This document shows, in pieces, positions 8,319-17,743 of a DNA stretch of 57,563 bases. A model generated the notes under the pieces. The model saw only the letters and a program-made list of their open reading frames with translations. It did no database searches and was not told the origin of the DNA. Each line of letters begins with the position of its first letter. Within the stretch, counting starts at the first letter, position 1. Origin of the DNA: Pseudoruegeria aquimaris (lineage in GTDB: Bacteria; Pseudomonadota; Alphaproteobacteria; Rhodobacterales; Rhodobacteraceae); NCBI RefSeq assembly GCF_900172235.1, contig NZ_FWFQ01000023.1, positions 1-57,563 on the forward strand, read 5' to 3'. Position numbers and translations under genes: made by a program.

Positions 8319-10499
8319 ATGGACAACCCGATGCCCCAGATCCCCGATCCCGCCGCCACCCGCGGGCGGGTCAAGCTCGAAGGCGGCCGGCGCTTCGTGA
8401 TGCACACGGCCTTCGAGCCGGCGGGCGATCAGCCCAATGCGATCCGGGAACTGGCGCAGGGTGTGTTGGACGGCGAGCGCAACCAGGTGCTGCTCGGCGC
8501 CACCGGCACCGGCAAGACCTTCACCATGGCCAAGGTCATCGAAGAGACCCAGCGCCCGGCGATCATCCTCGCCCCCAACAAGACGCTCGCCGCCCAGCTC
8601 TACGGCGAGTTCAAGGGCTTCTTTCCCGAGAACGCGGTAGAGTATTTCGTCTCCTTCTACGATTACTACCAGCCCGAGGCCTACGTGCCGCGCACCGATA
8701 CCTTCATCGAGAAGGACAGCGCCATCAACGAGCAGATCGACCGGATGCGCCACTCCGCCACCCGCGCGCTCTTGGAGCGTGACGACGTGATCATCATCGC
8801 CTCGGTTTCCTGCATCTACGGCATCGGCTCGCCGGAAACCTACACCGAGATGACGCAGGATCTGGAAGTCGGCAAGGAATACGATCAGCGCGAGGTGATG
8901 AAGGGCTTCGTGGCCCAGCAATACCGCCGCGCCGACAACGCCTTCTCCCGCGGCGCCTTCCGCGTGCGCGGCGACAGCCTCGAGATCTGGCCCAGCCACC
9001 TGGAAGATCGCGGCTGGCGCTTCTCCTTCTTCGGCGAGGAACTGGAGCAGATCACCGAGTTCGACACGCTCACCGGCGAGCGCACGGCGACGCTGGAGAA
9101 GGTGCGCGTCTACGCCAACAGCCACTACGTCACCCCGCGCCCGACGCTGGTGCAGGCGATCAAGGGCATCAAGCAGGAGCTGGCCCTGCGCCTCAAGCAG
9201 TTCGAGGAAGAGGGCAAGCTGCTGGAGGCCCAGCGGCTGGAGCAGCGCACCAAGTTCGATCTCGAGATGCTGGAGGCGCAGGGCTACTGCAACGGCATCG
9301 AGAACTATTCCCGCTACCTCACGGGCCGCGCACCGGGTGAGCCGCCGCCCACGCTGTTTGAGTACATCCCCGACAACGCCATCGTCTTCGCCGACGAAAG
9401 CCACGTGTCGGTGCCGCAGATCGGCGGCATGTACCGGGGCGATCACCGCCGCAAGTTCACGCTGGCCGAACATGGCTTCCGGCTGCCCTCCTGCATGGAC
9501 AACCGCCCGCTGAAGTTCGAGGAATGGGACGCGATGCGCCCGCAGAGCGTTTTCGTGTCGGCCACGCCTGCCGCCTGGGAGCTGGAGCAGGCCGGCGGCG
9601 TCTTCACCGAGCAGGTGATCCGCCCCACCGGCCTGCTGGACCCGGAGGTGGAGATCCGCCCCGTGGAGATGCAGGTGGACGACCTGCTGGACGAAATCCG
9701 CCGCGTCACCGAGCGCGGCTTCCGCACGCTCGTCACCGTGCTCACCAAGCGCATGGCCGAGGATCTGACGGAATACCTGCACGAGCAGGGCATCAAGGTG
9801 CGCTACATGCATTCCGACATCGACACGCTGGAGCGTATCGAGATCCTGCGCGATCTGCGGCTCGGGGCCTTTGACGTGCTCGTGGGCATCAACCTGCTGC
9901 GCGAGGGGCTCGACATCCCCGAATGCGGCCTGGTGGCGATCCTGGACGCCGACAAGGAAGGCTTCCTGCGCTCCGAGACCTCGCTCATCCAGACCATCGG
10001 CCGCGCCGCGCGCAACGCCGAGGGCAAGGTCATCATGTATGCCGACCGCATCACCGGTTCGATGGAGCGCGCGCTGCGCGAAACCGAGCGCCGGCGCGAA
10101 AAGCAGATGGCCTACAACCTCGAACACGGGATCACGCCGGAGACGGTCAAGAAGAACGTCGAAGACGTGCTGGCCGGCCTCTACGACGGCGACGTGGACA
10201 TGAACCGCGTCACCGCCACCATCGAGAAACCGATGCACGGCGCCAACCTGATGGCCCACCTCGAAGGCCTGCGCGCCGAGATGCGCAAGGCCGCCGAGAA
10301 CCTCGAATTCGAGGAGGCCGCCCGCCTGCGCGACGAGATCAAGCGGCTCGAAGCGGTGGATCTTGCCGTCTCCGACGATCCGCTCGCCCGCCAGAGCGCG
10401 GTGGAAGCCGCCAGCGAGGCCGCCGTGAAAAGCAAGGGCCGCTCCACCGCCGGGCGGCCCGGGCAACGCGGCGGGAACGTGAAGCGGAAACGGGGGTAA
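8319..10499 (+). CDS. uvrB: Excinuclease ABC subunit B
   Basis: This 726-residue damage-recognition helicase works with UvrA and UvrC in nucleotide excision repair. Walker A is GATGTGKT at residues 60-67. The beta-hairpin region [13 protein letters not shown] follows, then the Walker B-like FADESHV segment and the helicase motifs [27 protein letters not shown] and QTIGRAARN. The C-terminal UVR motif ([17 protein letters not shown]) that binds UvrC is at about 665-690, followed by a basic tail. AGGAG precedes the ATG. It is transcribed alone; the upstream palindrome may control it. Confidence 0.98.
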   Translation: MDNPMPQIPDPAATRGRVKLEGGRRFVMHTAFEPAGDQPNAIRELAQGVLDGERNQVLLGATGTGKTFTMAKVIEETQRPAIILAPNKTLAAQLYGEFKGFFPENAVEYFVSFYDYYQPEAYVPRTDTFIEKDSAINEQIDRMRHSATRALLERDDVIIIASVSCIYGIGSPETYTEMTQDLEVGKEYDQREVMKGFVAQQYRRADNAFSRGAFRVRGDSLEIWPSHLEDRGWRFSFFGEELEQITEFDTLTGERTATLEKVRVYANSHYVTPRPTLVQAIKGIKQELALRLKQFEEEGKLLEAQRLEQRTKFDLEMLEAQGYCNGIENYSRYLTGRAPGEPPPTLFEYIPDNAIVFADESHVSVPQIGGMYRGDHRRKFTLAEHGFRLPSCMDNRPLKFEEWDAMRPQSVFVSATPAAWELEQAGGVFTEQVIRPTGLLDPEVEIRPVEMQVDDLLDEIRRVTERGFRTLVTVLTKRMAEDLTEYLHEQGIKVRYMHSDIDTLERIEILRDLRLGAFDVLVGINLLREGLDIPECGLVAILDADKEGFLRSETSLIQTIGRAARNAEGKVIMYADRITGSMERALRETERRREKQMAYNLEHGITPETVKKNVEDVLAGLYDGDVDMNRVTATIEKPMHGANLMAHLEGLRAEMRKAAENLEFEEAARLRDEIKRLEAVDLAVSDDPLARQSAVEAASEAAVKSKGRSTAGRPGQRGGNVKRKRG

Positions 10500-10542
10500 T
10501 GGCCCTGTCCCGAGGGCCGCGCCTGACGGGGCGGGCGCACAA

Positions 10543-10570
10543 GCGCCTGCCGGGCGGGGCAGGCAGGCGC
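10543..10570 (+). terminator. Hairpin after uvrB, possible terminator
   Basis: A perfect 9-bp stem (GCGCCTGCC with GGCAGGCGC) encloses a 10-base loop between the convergent uvrB and PhnA-like genes. There is no T tract on either strand, so termination is uncertain. Confidence 0.4.
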
Positions 10571-10623
10571 AGCCCGGCGGTGCCGTCGGGCGATCAGGCC
10601 GAAACCCGCGCTTCGCCGCTACC

Positions 10624-11223
10624 TCAGCGCTTGCGGACGAACTCGGTGAGGATCACGATCCGCTGGCCTTCCACGCGCCCCTCGATCTGTCCGGGATTGT
10701 CGGCCACGAGCGAAATGCCCCGCACCGCCGTGCCGCGCTTGGCGGTGAAGCCCGCACCCTTCACCGGCAGATCCTTGATCAGCGTCACCGTATCTCCGGC
10801 GGAGAGCACGGCGCCGTTGCTGTCACGGTGGACAACCCCTTCGACCTGCACGCCGGCCTTGGCCCAGGCGAGGCGGTCCTCTTCCATGTAGAGCATGTCG
10901 AGCAGGTCACGCGCCCAGTCCTCGCCCTTGAGCCTGTCGAGCATCCGCCACGCCATCACCTGAACCGGGGCGTGTTCGCTCCACATGGTGCTGGAGAGCC
11001 CGCGCCAATGGGCCGGGTCTGCCTTGCCCCCCGCAGCCTGCGCGGCGCAGGTGGGGCACAGCAGGACGGCGGTGTCCACGGTGCCGTCAGGCTCCGGCCC
11101 CACGTCGAAGGCGGCCAGCCCGTCGGCGGCGCCACAGAGTTCACAGACGGAGCCGGCACGCGCGGCAAGTTGATCGGCGAGGGACAATTCGGTGATCCGG
11201 GTTCGTGTTTCGCAGGCGCGCAC
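10624..11223 (-). CDS. PhnA/YjdM family zinc-ribbon protein
   Basis: This 199-residue protein belongs to the PhnA (YjdM) family, named from the alkylphosphonate region of E. coli but not shown to break down phosphonates. The N-terminal zinc ribbon has CELC near residue 27 and CPTC near 56. The C-terminal conserved domain contains VVHRDSNGAVLSAGDTVTLIKDLPVKGAGFTAKRGT split over residues 130-167, which is the PhnA SH3-like barrel. No phn genes are nearby. It is 68 bases upstream of the hemerythrin gene on the same strand, so the two need not be linked functionally. Confidence 0.85.
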   Translation of the reverse strand: MRACETRTRITELSLADQLAARAGSVCELCGAADGLAAFDVGPEPDGTVDTAVLLCPTCAAQAAGGKADPAHWRGLSSTMWSEHAPVQVMAWRMLDRLKGEDWARDLLDMLYMEEDRLAWAKAGVQVEGVVHRDSNGAVLSAGDTVTLIKDLPVKGAGFTAKRGTAVRGISLVADNPGQIEGRVEGQRIVILTEFVRKR

Positions 11224-11291
11224 CCCAAGGTGCGCCGCCGCCCCTTACGCCTGCCACCGCCCGGTGGGCAGCCTGCATATCGTCGCAGCGC

Positions 11292-11834
11292 CTAACCGCG
11301 AAATCCGCTCTTCAGGATCACCGGCACGATGATGTCTTCTTCGTCCACGAGGTGGCGATCGAGCAGGCGGGTGAAATTGGCCAGCTGATCCGCAAACACC
11401 CCGGCCTCGCCGCCCTGCAAAAGCGCATTGGCCGCGTCCGCCATCCCGTGCAGCAGGCCGTCCATCGCCGCGTGATCGTTTTCCAGCAGCTCGAAGCCGC
11501 GTTCGATGCGGGTATCGAGCCTGGCAAGGCGGGGAAAGTAGTGATGATCCTCGATCTGGTGGTGGCCGTGCAGCTCGTTCAGCAGCAGGCCGCCGTAACG
11601 CGACAGCCGCGGCGCGCAGCCGTCAAAGCCCAGCCGCCCGTCGATCAGCGCCTCGACATCCGCCTGCATCGCCCCGGTGAGACGGCGGAACATCAGGTGG
11701 CGGTCCAGCCAGAACCGCACCAGTTCGCCGAAGGCCGGATGCGCTTCCCAGCCTTCGCGCGGGATTTCCTCCAGAAGCACGCGCAGCGCCGGGGGCAGGC
11801 CCTCGCGGCGGGCCAGATCGAGCGACGCGTCCAT
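11292..11834 (-). CDS. Hemerythrin HHE-domain protein
   Basis: This 180-residue protein is predicted as a four-helix di-iron or oxygen/NO-responsive hemerythrin-like fold. His residues spaced as in the HHE family are visible: RHLMF near 46, ELHGHHQIEDHHYFP near 88-101, ENDHAAMD near 118, and a closing RHLVDEEDIIVPVI segment. Together they supply the His and Glu ligands of a diiron site. The role could be oxygen, nitric oxide or iron sensing; the sequence does not decide. It lies between the PhnA-like and RcnB-like genes on the same strand. Confidence 0.82.
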   Translation of the reverse strand: MDASLDLARREGLPPALRVLLEEIPREGWEAHPAFGELVRFWLDRHLMFRRLTGAMQADVEALIDGRLGFDGCAPRLSRYGGLLLNELHGHHQIEDHHYFPRLARLDTRIERGFELLENDHAAMDGLLHGMADAANALLQGGEAGVFADQLANFTRLLDRHLVDEEDIIVPVILKSGFRG

Positions 11835-11871
11835 GATCAGAGCCCGGCGCGCGAAGTGGGCGGTGCAGGGA

Positions 11872-12225
11872 TCACTTGAGCCAGTCGCCGACGATCCCGA
11901 TCGCCTCCACGACCTTGCCCGTATCCTTGGCGATCTCGTAGATTTCGTTGTCGACCTTGATGTACTTGTTGCCGGCGCCCGGTGGCTTCAGTTTCCAGCC
12001 CGACAGATCGACGATATCGTCATACTTGAGATCGGCCGGCAGCACGTCGCCGCGCACCCACTTTCTTGCCTGCCCCGGCGGAATGGCTTTGGCCGCCCCG
12101 TTGCCGTGGCGCTTGATCTGCCCGGGTGGCACCGCCTTGCCCTTCTTGTCGGCGTGGGCGGCGGAGGTGGCCAGCGCAAAGGGGGCAAAGAGGCACCCCG
12201 CGAGAAAATGGCGGCGGTTCAGCAT
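11872..12225 (-). CDS. RcnB-like periplasmic protein
   Basis: This 117-residue exported protein has a signal with a Tat-like twin Arg (NRRHFLAG) and hydrophobic core ending in AHA, with probable cleavage before Asp26. An LAGC inside the core could also be read as a lipobox. The mature part opens with Lys/Gly/Pro-rich repeats (two copies of PPGQ) and ends with a compact domain GWKLKPPGAGNKYIKVDNEIYEI that resembles RcnB, a periplasmic protein linked to nickel/cobalt homeostasis in E. coli. The family match is partial, so a metal role is only suggested. Confidence 0.65.
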   Translation of the reverse strand: MLNRRHFLAGCLFAPFALATSAAHADKKGKAVPPGQIKRHGNGAAKAIPPGQARKWVRGDVLPADLKYDDIVDLSGWKLKPPGAGNKYIKVDNEIYEIAKDTGKVVEAIGIVGDWLK

Positions 12226-12400
12226 GGCGGCAATCCTTCCAGACAGTTCCGCAAGCCTCGCCCATCATGGGGCGCATGTCAAAAGCCGTGGGGTTTTCCC
12301 GTGGTCATGACGAGAGCCCCTGCGGGCCACGGGCCGCCGAAAATGGCACGAAATCACGCTGACGCGGGTGGGCGAAACAGATTTTCAGGGGAAGCGCGGG

Positions 12401-12475
12401 TGGTACTCCGTAGGGGAATCGAACCCCTCTTTCCAGGTTGAAAACCTGGCGTCCTAACCGATAGACGAACGGAGC
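12401..12475 (-). tRNA. tRNA-Glu (anticodon TTC), CCA encoded
   Basis: Read on the minus strand, the acceptor stem GCTCCGT pairs with ACGGAGT (first pair G-U). The anticodon arm is CCAGG-TTTTCAA-CCTGG with anticodon TTC, and the T arm is GAGGGG-TTCGATT-CCCC. The terminal CCA is encoded at 12403-12401, giving 75 bases. It lies 126 bases downstream of recJ in the same orientation, an arrangement that I believe recurs in Rhodobacterales. Confidence 0.97.
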
Positions 12476-12601
12476 AACCTTGCCGCGTGGGGCGCTATTT
12501 AGGAAATGCGCGACGGCTCTGCAAGCGATTCTTTCGCCTCGGGGTGCGAAAAATTTGCAGCGGTCGAGGACGTGTGTCGTGGGGCAGCGTGGGGGCTGGC
12601 G

Positions 12602-14341
12602 TCAGGCCGGGGCGGCGTCCTCCAGCTTAAGCTGGACCTTGCTGCGGCCGTTCCACGTGTTGATCTCGATCCGGCCGGCAAGGTGGAAGCGCGCGCCGTT
12701 GTGGGCCTCCAGAGCCGGGCCCAGGGGGCCGTCGAAGGCGCCGAAGGAAATCGCTTCGAGCCGCGGGCCCATGCCGTCGGAAAACGTGACCTTCAGATGG
12801 CTGTCGCCGAGGCGCTTGGCGAAATGGATCATCTGGTCGGGGAAGGCGTAGCGCGGGCCGGGCGCACCGGCGCCGAAGGGGCCCGCGGCCTCGATCTGCT
12901 CCACCAGTTCCACCGTGGCGGCGCCGGGCATCAGCAGCCCGTCGAGCCGCAGATCGGCCGGCCCGGCGCGGCCTGCGCCCTGCTTTGCCAGCAGTTCGGC
13001 GAGCCGTTCCATCGCGGCTTCGAGCTTGTCTTCCGACACCGTCAGCCCGGCCGCCATCTTGTGGCCGCCGCCCTTGATCAGCAGCCCTTCCGCCGCCACC
13101 CGGTGGATCGCGGCGCCCAGATCCACCCCGGCGATGGAGCGGCCCGAGCCCTTGCCTTCGCCGCCCTCCAGCCCGATCACCACCGCCGGGCGGTTGGTGG
13201 CCTCCTTCAGGCGCGAGGCGACGATGCCCACGACGCCCGGGTGCCAGCCCTTGCCGGCAGCCCAGACGAGCGGCGCGTCGAGCCCGCGGGCCTCGGCCTG
13301 TTCCATCGCCTGCGCGCGCACGGCGGCCTCGATGTCGCGCCGCTCGGTGTTGAGTTCGTCCAGCCTCTCGGCCAGGGCGCGGGCCTCGTGGATGTCGTCG
13401 GTGGCCAGCAGCCGCGCGCCCAGATCGGCGGCGCCGATGCGCCCGCCGGCGTTCACGCGCGGGCCCAGCAGGTAGCCAAGGTGATAGGTGTTTGGGGCCG
13501 TGTCCATCCGCGCGACATCGGAGAGCGCCACGAGACCGGGGCGCTGGCGCCGCGCCATCACCTTCAGCCCCTGCCGCACCAACGCGCGGTTCACCCCGAT
13601 CAGCGGGGCCACATCCGCGACTGTGCCGAGCGCCACGAGATCGAGCATCGACATCAGATCGGGCCCCTGCACGCCTTCGCCGCGCAGTTGGCGGTTGGCC
13701 TCCACCAGCATCAGGAAGACGACTCCGGCGGCGCAGAGATGGGCGAGGTCGCCGGTTTCGTCCTGCCGGTTCGGGTTCACCACCGCGCAGGCCGCGGGCA
13801 GGGTCTCGCCGCCGAGGTGGTGATCGAGCACGATCACGTCCGCCCCCTTGGCGGCCTCGATCGGCCCGTGCGAAAGCGTGCCGCAATCGACGCAGACGAT
13901 CAGGTCATGATCGGCGGCAAGCGCCGCCATCGCCGGCTCGTTGGGGCCGTAGCCCTCGTCGATGCGATCGGGGATGTAGAGCGTCGCCTGCCGCCCCATG
14001 GCGCGCAGCCAGGAGATCAGCAGCGCCGCGGAGGTGCCGCCGTCCACGTCGTAGTCGGCGAAGATGGCGATGCGCTGGCGCGCCTTCACCGCCGCGAGGA
14101 ACCGCGCGGCGGCGGGCTCCATGTCCTTCAGGCTCCGGGGATCGGGCAGCAGGTCGCGCAGGGCGGGGGAGAGATAGGCGGTGGCCTGATCGACGGGCAC
14201 GCCGAGGCGGGCCAGCGTGCGGCAGAGCGGCAGCGGCAGCTGCGTGGCCTGCGCCATCGCCTCGGCCTGGCGCTCCTGGTCGCCCGTGAGCCCGGTCCAG
14301 CGCCGCCCGGTGATCGAGCTTTCCACCCCGAGAAACGCCAT
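12602..14341 (-). CDS. recJ: Single-stranded-DNA-specific exonuclease RecJ
   Basis: This 579-residue 5'-3' single-strand DNA exonuclease acts in recombination and mismatch repair. The DHH-family catalytic motifs are FADYDVDGGTSA (about 95-105), VDCGTLSHGP (151-160) and LDHHLGG with the DHH triad at 173-175. The DHHA1 motif GGGHKMAAGLTVS is further on, followed by the OB-fold C-terminus. ATG 14341 starts the conserved MAFLGVESS; an upstream extension would overlap the hydrolase gene. It begins 2 bases after the isochorismatase stop, so it is co-transcribed with hom-glpX-isochorismatase. Confidence 0.96.
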   Translation of the reverse strand: MAFLGVESSITGRRWTGLTGDQERQAEAMAQATQLPLPLCRTLARLGVPVDQATAYLSPALRDLLPDPRSLKDMEPAAARFLAAVKARQRIAIFADYDVDGGTSAALLISWLRAMGRQATLYIPDRIDEGYGPNEPAMAALAADHDLIVCVDCGTLSHGPIEAAKGADVIVLDHHLGGETLPAACAVVNPNRQDETGDLAHLCAAGVVFLMLVEANRQLRGEGVQGPDLMSMLDLVALGTVADVAPLIGVNRALVRQGLKVMARRQRPGLVALSDVARMDTAPNTYHLGYLLGPRVNAGGRIGAADLGARLLATDDIHEARALAERLDELNTERRDIEAAVRAQAMEQAEARGLDAPLVWAAGKGWHPGVVGIVASRLKEATNRPAVVIGLEGGEGKGSGRSIAGVDLGAAIHRVAAEGLLIKGGGHKMAAGLTVSEDKLEAAMERLAELLAKQGAGRAGPADLRLDGLLMPGAATVELVEQIEAAGPFGAGAPGPRYAFPDQMIHFAKRLGDSHLKVTFSDGMGPRLEAISFGAFDGPLGPALEAHNGARFHLAGRIEINTWNGRSKVQLKLEDAAPA

Positions 14342-14343
14342 CG

Positions 14344-14898
14344 TCAGCCCCCGAGGATCTCCGCCGTGCGGCGGGCGGTCACGAATTCGGCGTGCAGGTG
14401 CGAGACGGCGGCGGCGTGGATCTCCTCCGGGCCCATCGGCGCGCGTCCGGGCGCCCAGCTCACGTCGGCATTGGCCGCGTAGGCCGCGCAGGCATCGTGG
14501 GCGAGGGTGACGGCGAAGCCGAAGTTCGCCGCCATGCGGCAGGAGGTGGAAACGCAATGGGGCGTCGTCAGCCCGCAGACGACGAGATCCGTCACCCCGC
14601 GCGCGCGGAGGTCCGCTTCCAGCGCGGTGCCGATGAAGGCGGAATTCACCGTCTTTTCATAGGTCGCTTCGCCGGGCAGGGGCGCCAGCTCCGGCTTGAA
14701 GGCCGTTCCGCCGGCTTCAGGCGTGAGCGGGCTTCCCGCTTCCACGCTGCAATGGCGCACGTGGAAGACCGGCCCGCGCCCGCCCCGCCATGCCGCGAGC
14801 AGCCGCGCGGCCTCGCTTTCCGCGTCGGGGTTGTTCCGCGCGCCCCAGACCGGGCTGTCGAAACCCGTCTGGAAATCGATCAGAAGCAACCCCTCCAT
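14344..14898 (-). CDS. Isochorismatase-family cysteine hydrolase
   Basis: This 184-residue protein has the cysteine hydrolase fold. The catalytic Asp is in LLIDFQTGF (Asp7), the Lys in YEKTVNSAF near 90, and the nucleophile Cys in GLTTPHCVSTSCRMA, where the family has the T-x-x-C-V-x-x-T pattern. Members hydrolyse isochorismate, nicotinamide, N-carbamoylsarcosine and similar amides; the substrate here is unknown. It sits tightly between glpX (8 bases after its stop) and recJ (2 bases before its start), so it is part of the same operon. Confidence 0.87.
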   Translation of the reverse strand: MEGLLLIDFQTGFDSPVWGARNNPDAESEAARLLAAWRGGRGPVFHVRHCSVEAGSPLTPEAGGTAFKPELAPLPGEATYEKTVNSAFIGTALEADLRARGVTDLVVCGLTTPHCVSTSCRMAANFGFAVTLAHDACAAYAANADVSWAPGRAPMGPEEIHAAAVSHLHAEFVTARRTAEILGG

Positions 14899-14906
14899 GC
14901 GGCGGC

Positions 14907-15872
14907 TCAGCGGATCGGGTTGCGGTAGACCATCCGGCGCACGGAGCCCGTCTTGGAACGCATCAGGATGGTTTCCGTGGTCAGCGCTTGCGGCTCGCGC
15001 TTCAGTCCCGAGACGATGGAGCCATCGGTCACGCCGGTTGCGGCGAAGATCACGTCCTGGGTCACCAGATCGTCGCGCGCGTAGACGCGGTCCAGATCGG
15101 TGATGCCGGCCTTGGCGGCGCGGCCGCGCTCGTCGTCGTTGCGGAACAGCAGCCGGCCCCACATCTGGCCGCCCATGCACTTCAGCGCCGAAGCCGCGAG
15201 CACGCCTTCCGGCGCGCCGCCCGAGCCCATGTACATGTCGATGCCCGTTTTCTGCGCCTCGGCGCAGTGGATCACCCCGGCCACGTCGCCGTCGGTGATG
15301 AGGCGGATCGCGGCGCCGGTGGAGCGCACCTCGGCGATCAGCTCTTCGTGGCGGGGGCGTTCGAGAATGCAGACGGTGATGTCGTCGTCGTCGCAGCCCT
15401 TGGCCTTCGCGAGGGCGCGCACGCGTTCCGCCGGGCTCATCTCCAGCGAAACGACGTCCTTCGGGTAGCCGGGGCCGATCGCCAGCTTGTCCATGTAGAC
15501 ATCGGGCGCGTGCAGCAGCGTGCCGCGCGGGGCCATGGCGATCACGGTGAGCGCGTTGGGCATGTCCTTGGCGGTCAGCGTGGTGCCTTCCAGCGGATCC
15601 AGCGCGATATCCACCGCCGGGCCCTTGCCGGTGCCCACTTCCTCGCCGATGTAGAGCATCGGCGCCTCGTCGCGCTCGCCTTCCCCGATCACCACGACAC
15701 CTGCGATGTCGAGCATGTTGAGCTGGTTGCGCATGGCGTTCACGGCCGCCTGGTCGGCGGCTTTCTCGTCGCCCCGGCCAACCAGATCGGCGGAGGCGAT
15801 GGCGGCGGCTTCGGAAACGCGCGCGAGGCCGAGCGACAGCATGCGGTCGTGGAATTCAATGATATCGGGCAT
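14907..15872 (-). CDS. glpX: Fructose-1,6-bisphosphatase class II
   Basis: This 321-residue class II fructose-1,6-bisphosphatase is a Mg/Mn-dependent gluconeogenic enzyme (it may also act on sedoheptulose bisphosphate in autotrophs). The metal-binding GEGERDEAPML is at about 63-73 and DPLEGTT at 92-98, both inositol-phosphatase-like motifs. YMGSGGAPEGVLAA near 205-218 is a GlpX signature. ATG 15872 is chosen over TTG 15881 because AGGA is properly spaced only for the ATG. It lies 69 bases downstream of hom in the same orientation. Confidence 0.96.
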   Translation of the reverse strand: MPDIIEFHDRMLSLGLARVSEAAAIASADLVGRGDEKAADQAAVNAMRNQLNMLDIAGVVVIGEGERDEAPMLYIGEEVGTGKGPAVDIALDPLEGTTLTAKDMPNALTVIAMAPRGTLLHAPDVYMDKLAIGPGYPKDVVSLEMSPAERVRALAKAKGCDDDDITVCILERPRHEELIAEVRSTGAAIRLITDGDVAGVIHCAEAQKTGIDMYMGSGGAPEGVLAASALKCMGGQMWGRLLFRNDDERGRAAKAGITDLDRVYARDDLVTQDVIFAATGVTDGSIVSGLKREPQALTTETILMRSKTGSVRRMVYRNPIR

Positions 15873-15941
15873 GGAATGCAATCCTGAAACTTGATGTGGG
15901 CCGATCCCGGCATAGCCCGCAGGGCCACGCCGGGCAAGCCG

Positions 15942-17228
15942 TCATACCGTCTCGATGCGGATTGCCACCGGCTCTGCCTCCAGAACGCCCGTTTTGGCGA
16001 ATTCTTCCAGCGCGTTGTCCAGCGCGTCGCGGTCCGTCTTGTGGGTGACGATGAGCACCGGCGCGGTGGTGTCGGCATGGCCGTACTGTCGCATCCGGTC
16101 GATGGAGATGCCGTTTTCACCCAGCACCTTGGCCACTTTCGCAAGGGCGCCCGGTTTGTCCTGGAGCTTGAGACGCAGGTAGTAGGGGGCGGGCACGCTC
16201 ACCTCGGCCACCTTCGCGGGCTTCAGGCTCGCGGCGGGCTGGCCGAAGGTCGAAAGTCGGATGCCTCGCGCGATGTCGAGTACGTCGGCCATCACGGCGG
16301 AGGCCGTGGGGCCTTCGCCGGCGCCGGCCCCGCGCAGCACGATCTGGCCCACGCTGTCGCCCTCGATCACCACCATGTTGGTGGCGTTCTGCAGCTGGCC
16401 CAGCGGCGAGCTGTCGGGCACGAGGCAGGGGGTCATGCGCTGCACGAGGCCGCGGCCCGTCATCTGCGCCACGCCGAGCAGCTTGATCTTGTAGTCCATG
16501 TCGGCGGCGGCGGCGATGTCTTCGCTGGTGATGCGCTCGATGCCCTCAAGGCGCACCGCCTCGAAATCCACCTTGGTGCCGAAGGCGATGGAGGCAAGGA
16601 GCGCCAGCTTGTGCCCGGCGTCGATGCCGCCCACGTCCAGCGTCGGGTCGGCTTCGAGATAGCCCAGGTCGCTGGCCTCCTTGAAGACCTCCTCGTAGGA
16701 GAGCCCGGCGCTTTCCATGCGGGTGAGGATGTAGTTGCAGGTGCCGTTCATCACCCCCATCACGCGGGTGATCTCGTTGCCGGCCAGCCCTTCGGTCAGG
16801 GCCTTGACCACCGGGATGCCGCCGGCCACGGCGGCCTCGAAACGGATCACCCGGCCCACGGCCTCGGCGGATTCCGCAAGCGCCTGGCCATGCAGCGCCA
16901 ACAGCGCCTTGTTGGCAGTCACCACGTCCTTGCCTGCCGCGATCGCGGCCTCGATGGAGGCCTTGGCGGGGCCGTTGGAGCCGCCCATCAGCTCGACGTA
17001 GACATCCACGTCCTCGCGTTGGGCCAGTTTCACGGGGTCATCTTCCCAGGCGTAGCCGTCCAGGTTCACCCCACGGTCCTTCCTGCGGGTGCGCGCGCTC
17101 ACCGCCGTGATCTCGATCGGGCGCCCGGTGCGGGCTTCCAGAAGCGCAGCCTTCTGGCGCACGATCTTCACGACGCCGATGCCGACGGTCCCGAGGCCGG
17201 CGATTCCGAGGCGCAAAGGGTGAGTCAT
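15942..17228 (-). CDS. hom: Homoserine dehydrogenase
   Basis: This 428-residue enzyme reduces aspartate semialdehyde to homoserine, the branch point to threonine and methionine. The Rossmann motif GLGTVG is at 11-16. The catalytic domain has VTANKALLA, NGTCNYILTRM and the family block ASDLGYLEADPTLDVGG. A C-terminal ACT domain (about 350-428, starting YYLRLKLQDKPGALAKVA) indicates feedback control, usually by threonine. GGAG precedes the ATG. It is the first gene of the hom-glpX-isochorismatase-recJ unit. Confidence 0.97.
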   Translation of the reverse strand: MTHPLRLGIAGLGTVGIGVVKIVRQKAALLEARTGRPIEITAVSARTRRKDRGVNLDGYAWEDDPVKLAQREDVDVYVELMGGSNGPAKASIEAAIAAGKDVVTANKALLALHGQALAESAEAVGRVIRFEAAVAGGIPVVKALTEGLAGNEITRVMGVMNGTCNYILTRMESAGLSYEEVFKEASDLGYLEADPTLDVGGIDAGHKLALLASIAFGTKVDFEAVRLEGIERITSEDIAAAADMDYKIKLLGVAQMTGRGLVQRMTPCLVPDSSPLGQLQNATNMVVIEGDSVGQIVLRGAGAGEGPTASAVMADVLDIARGIRLSTFGQPAASLKPAKVAEVSVPAPYYLRLKLQDKPGALAKVAKVLGENGISIDRMRQYGHADTTAPVLIVTHKTDRDALDNALEEFAKTGVLEAEPVAIRIETV

Positions 17229-17368
17229 GGGGGTCTCCGTCCGTGGTCTGCTCGCGCCCTGTTATCGGGAAACACCGGGGCTTGCAACGCAGGCGCGCAG
17301 GCTGCCGCGCGCCCGGTGCCCGCAGGGGCATGGGCGGCGTCTGGGCTCGCTGCGCTCAGGAGGCGGGA

Positions 17369-17620
17369 TCAGGGGCGGCGGGCGCTCAGCGCCTGTGCCC
17401 GTGCCCGCAGGCCGGCAGCCCTCGCTTCAAGGGCCTGGGCTTCCAGCGCGCCCCGTTCCGGATCGGGCGAAGGCGGCGGCAGGGCGCTCACCGGCGCAAG
17501 CTCGGGGAAGGGGCCTTCCACCGGGGCTGAATCGTCCAGCGCCTCGATCTCGGGCGGTGTCAGGCAGCCTGCCAGCAGCAGGCCGGACAGGCAGAGCGCA
17601 AGATAGGGGGCAGGGCGCAT
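17369..17620 (-). CDS. Small lipoprotein of unknown function
   Basis: This 83-residue protein has a lipoprotein signal with lipobox LLAGC (Cys19). The rest is short and low in complexity: a Pro/Glu-rich linker, then an Ala/Arg-rich predicted helix (EAQALEARAAGLRARAQALS) that could form a coiled coil. I do not recognise a family. It is divergent from the TetR gene across 123 bases that include a palindrome and might be under that regulator. It lies upstream of hom on the same strand, 140 bases away. Confidence 0.7.
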   Translation of the reverse strand: MRPAPYLALCLSGLLLAGCLTPPEIEALDDSAPVEGPFPELAPVSALPPPSPDPERGALEAQALEARAAGLRARAQALSARRP

Positions 17621-17715
17621 GGCGGGCTCTCACGGGGTAGTCGCGGCGACCATAGGCACTCACCCGGCGGCAGGCAAGCGAGGCCGGCCGCGGGGCGGTC
17701 CGCGGGGCTTGATCG

Positions 17716-17727
17716 GAACGCCCGTTC
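17716..17727. promoter_or_regulatory. Candidate TetR operator (GAACG-CC-CGTTC)
   Basis: A perfect 5+5 inverted repeat with a 2-base spacer lies 16 bases before the TetR ATG, in the spacer shared with the divergent lipoprotein gene. TetR-family regulators commonly bind such palindromes in their own promoters. The assignment is by position and symmetry only. Confidence 0.45.
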
Positions 17728-17743
17728 AGTGGACACTGCCCCC

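Noticed and set aside
7938-10466. 842-codon minus-strand frame opposite uvrB
   Set aside because: Low-complexity antisense shadow of uvrB; the plus strand carries clear UvrB motifs.
10624-11223. Phosphonate utilisation role for the PhnA-like gene
   Set aside because: The name is historical; no C-P lyase or phosphonatase genes are nearby.
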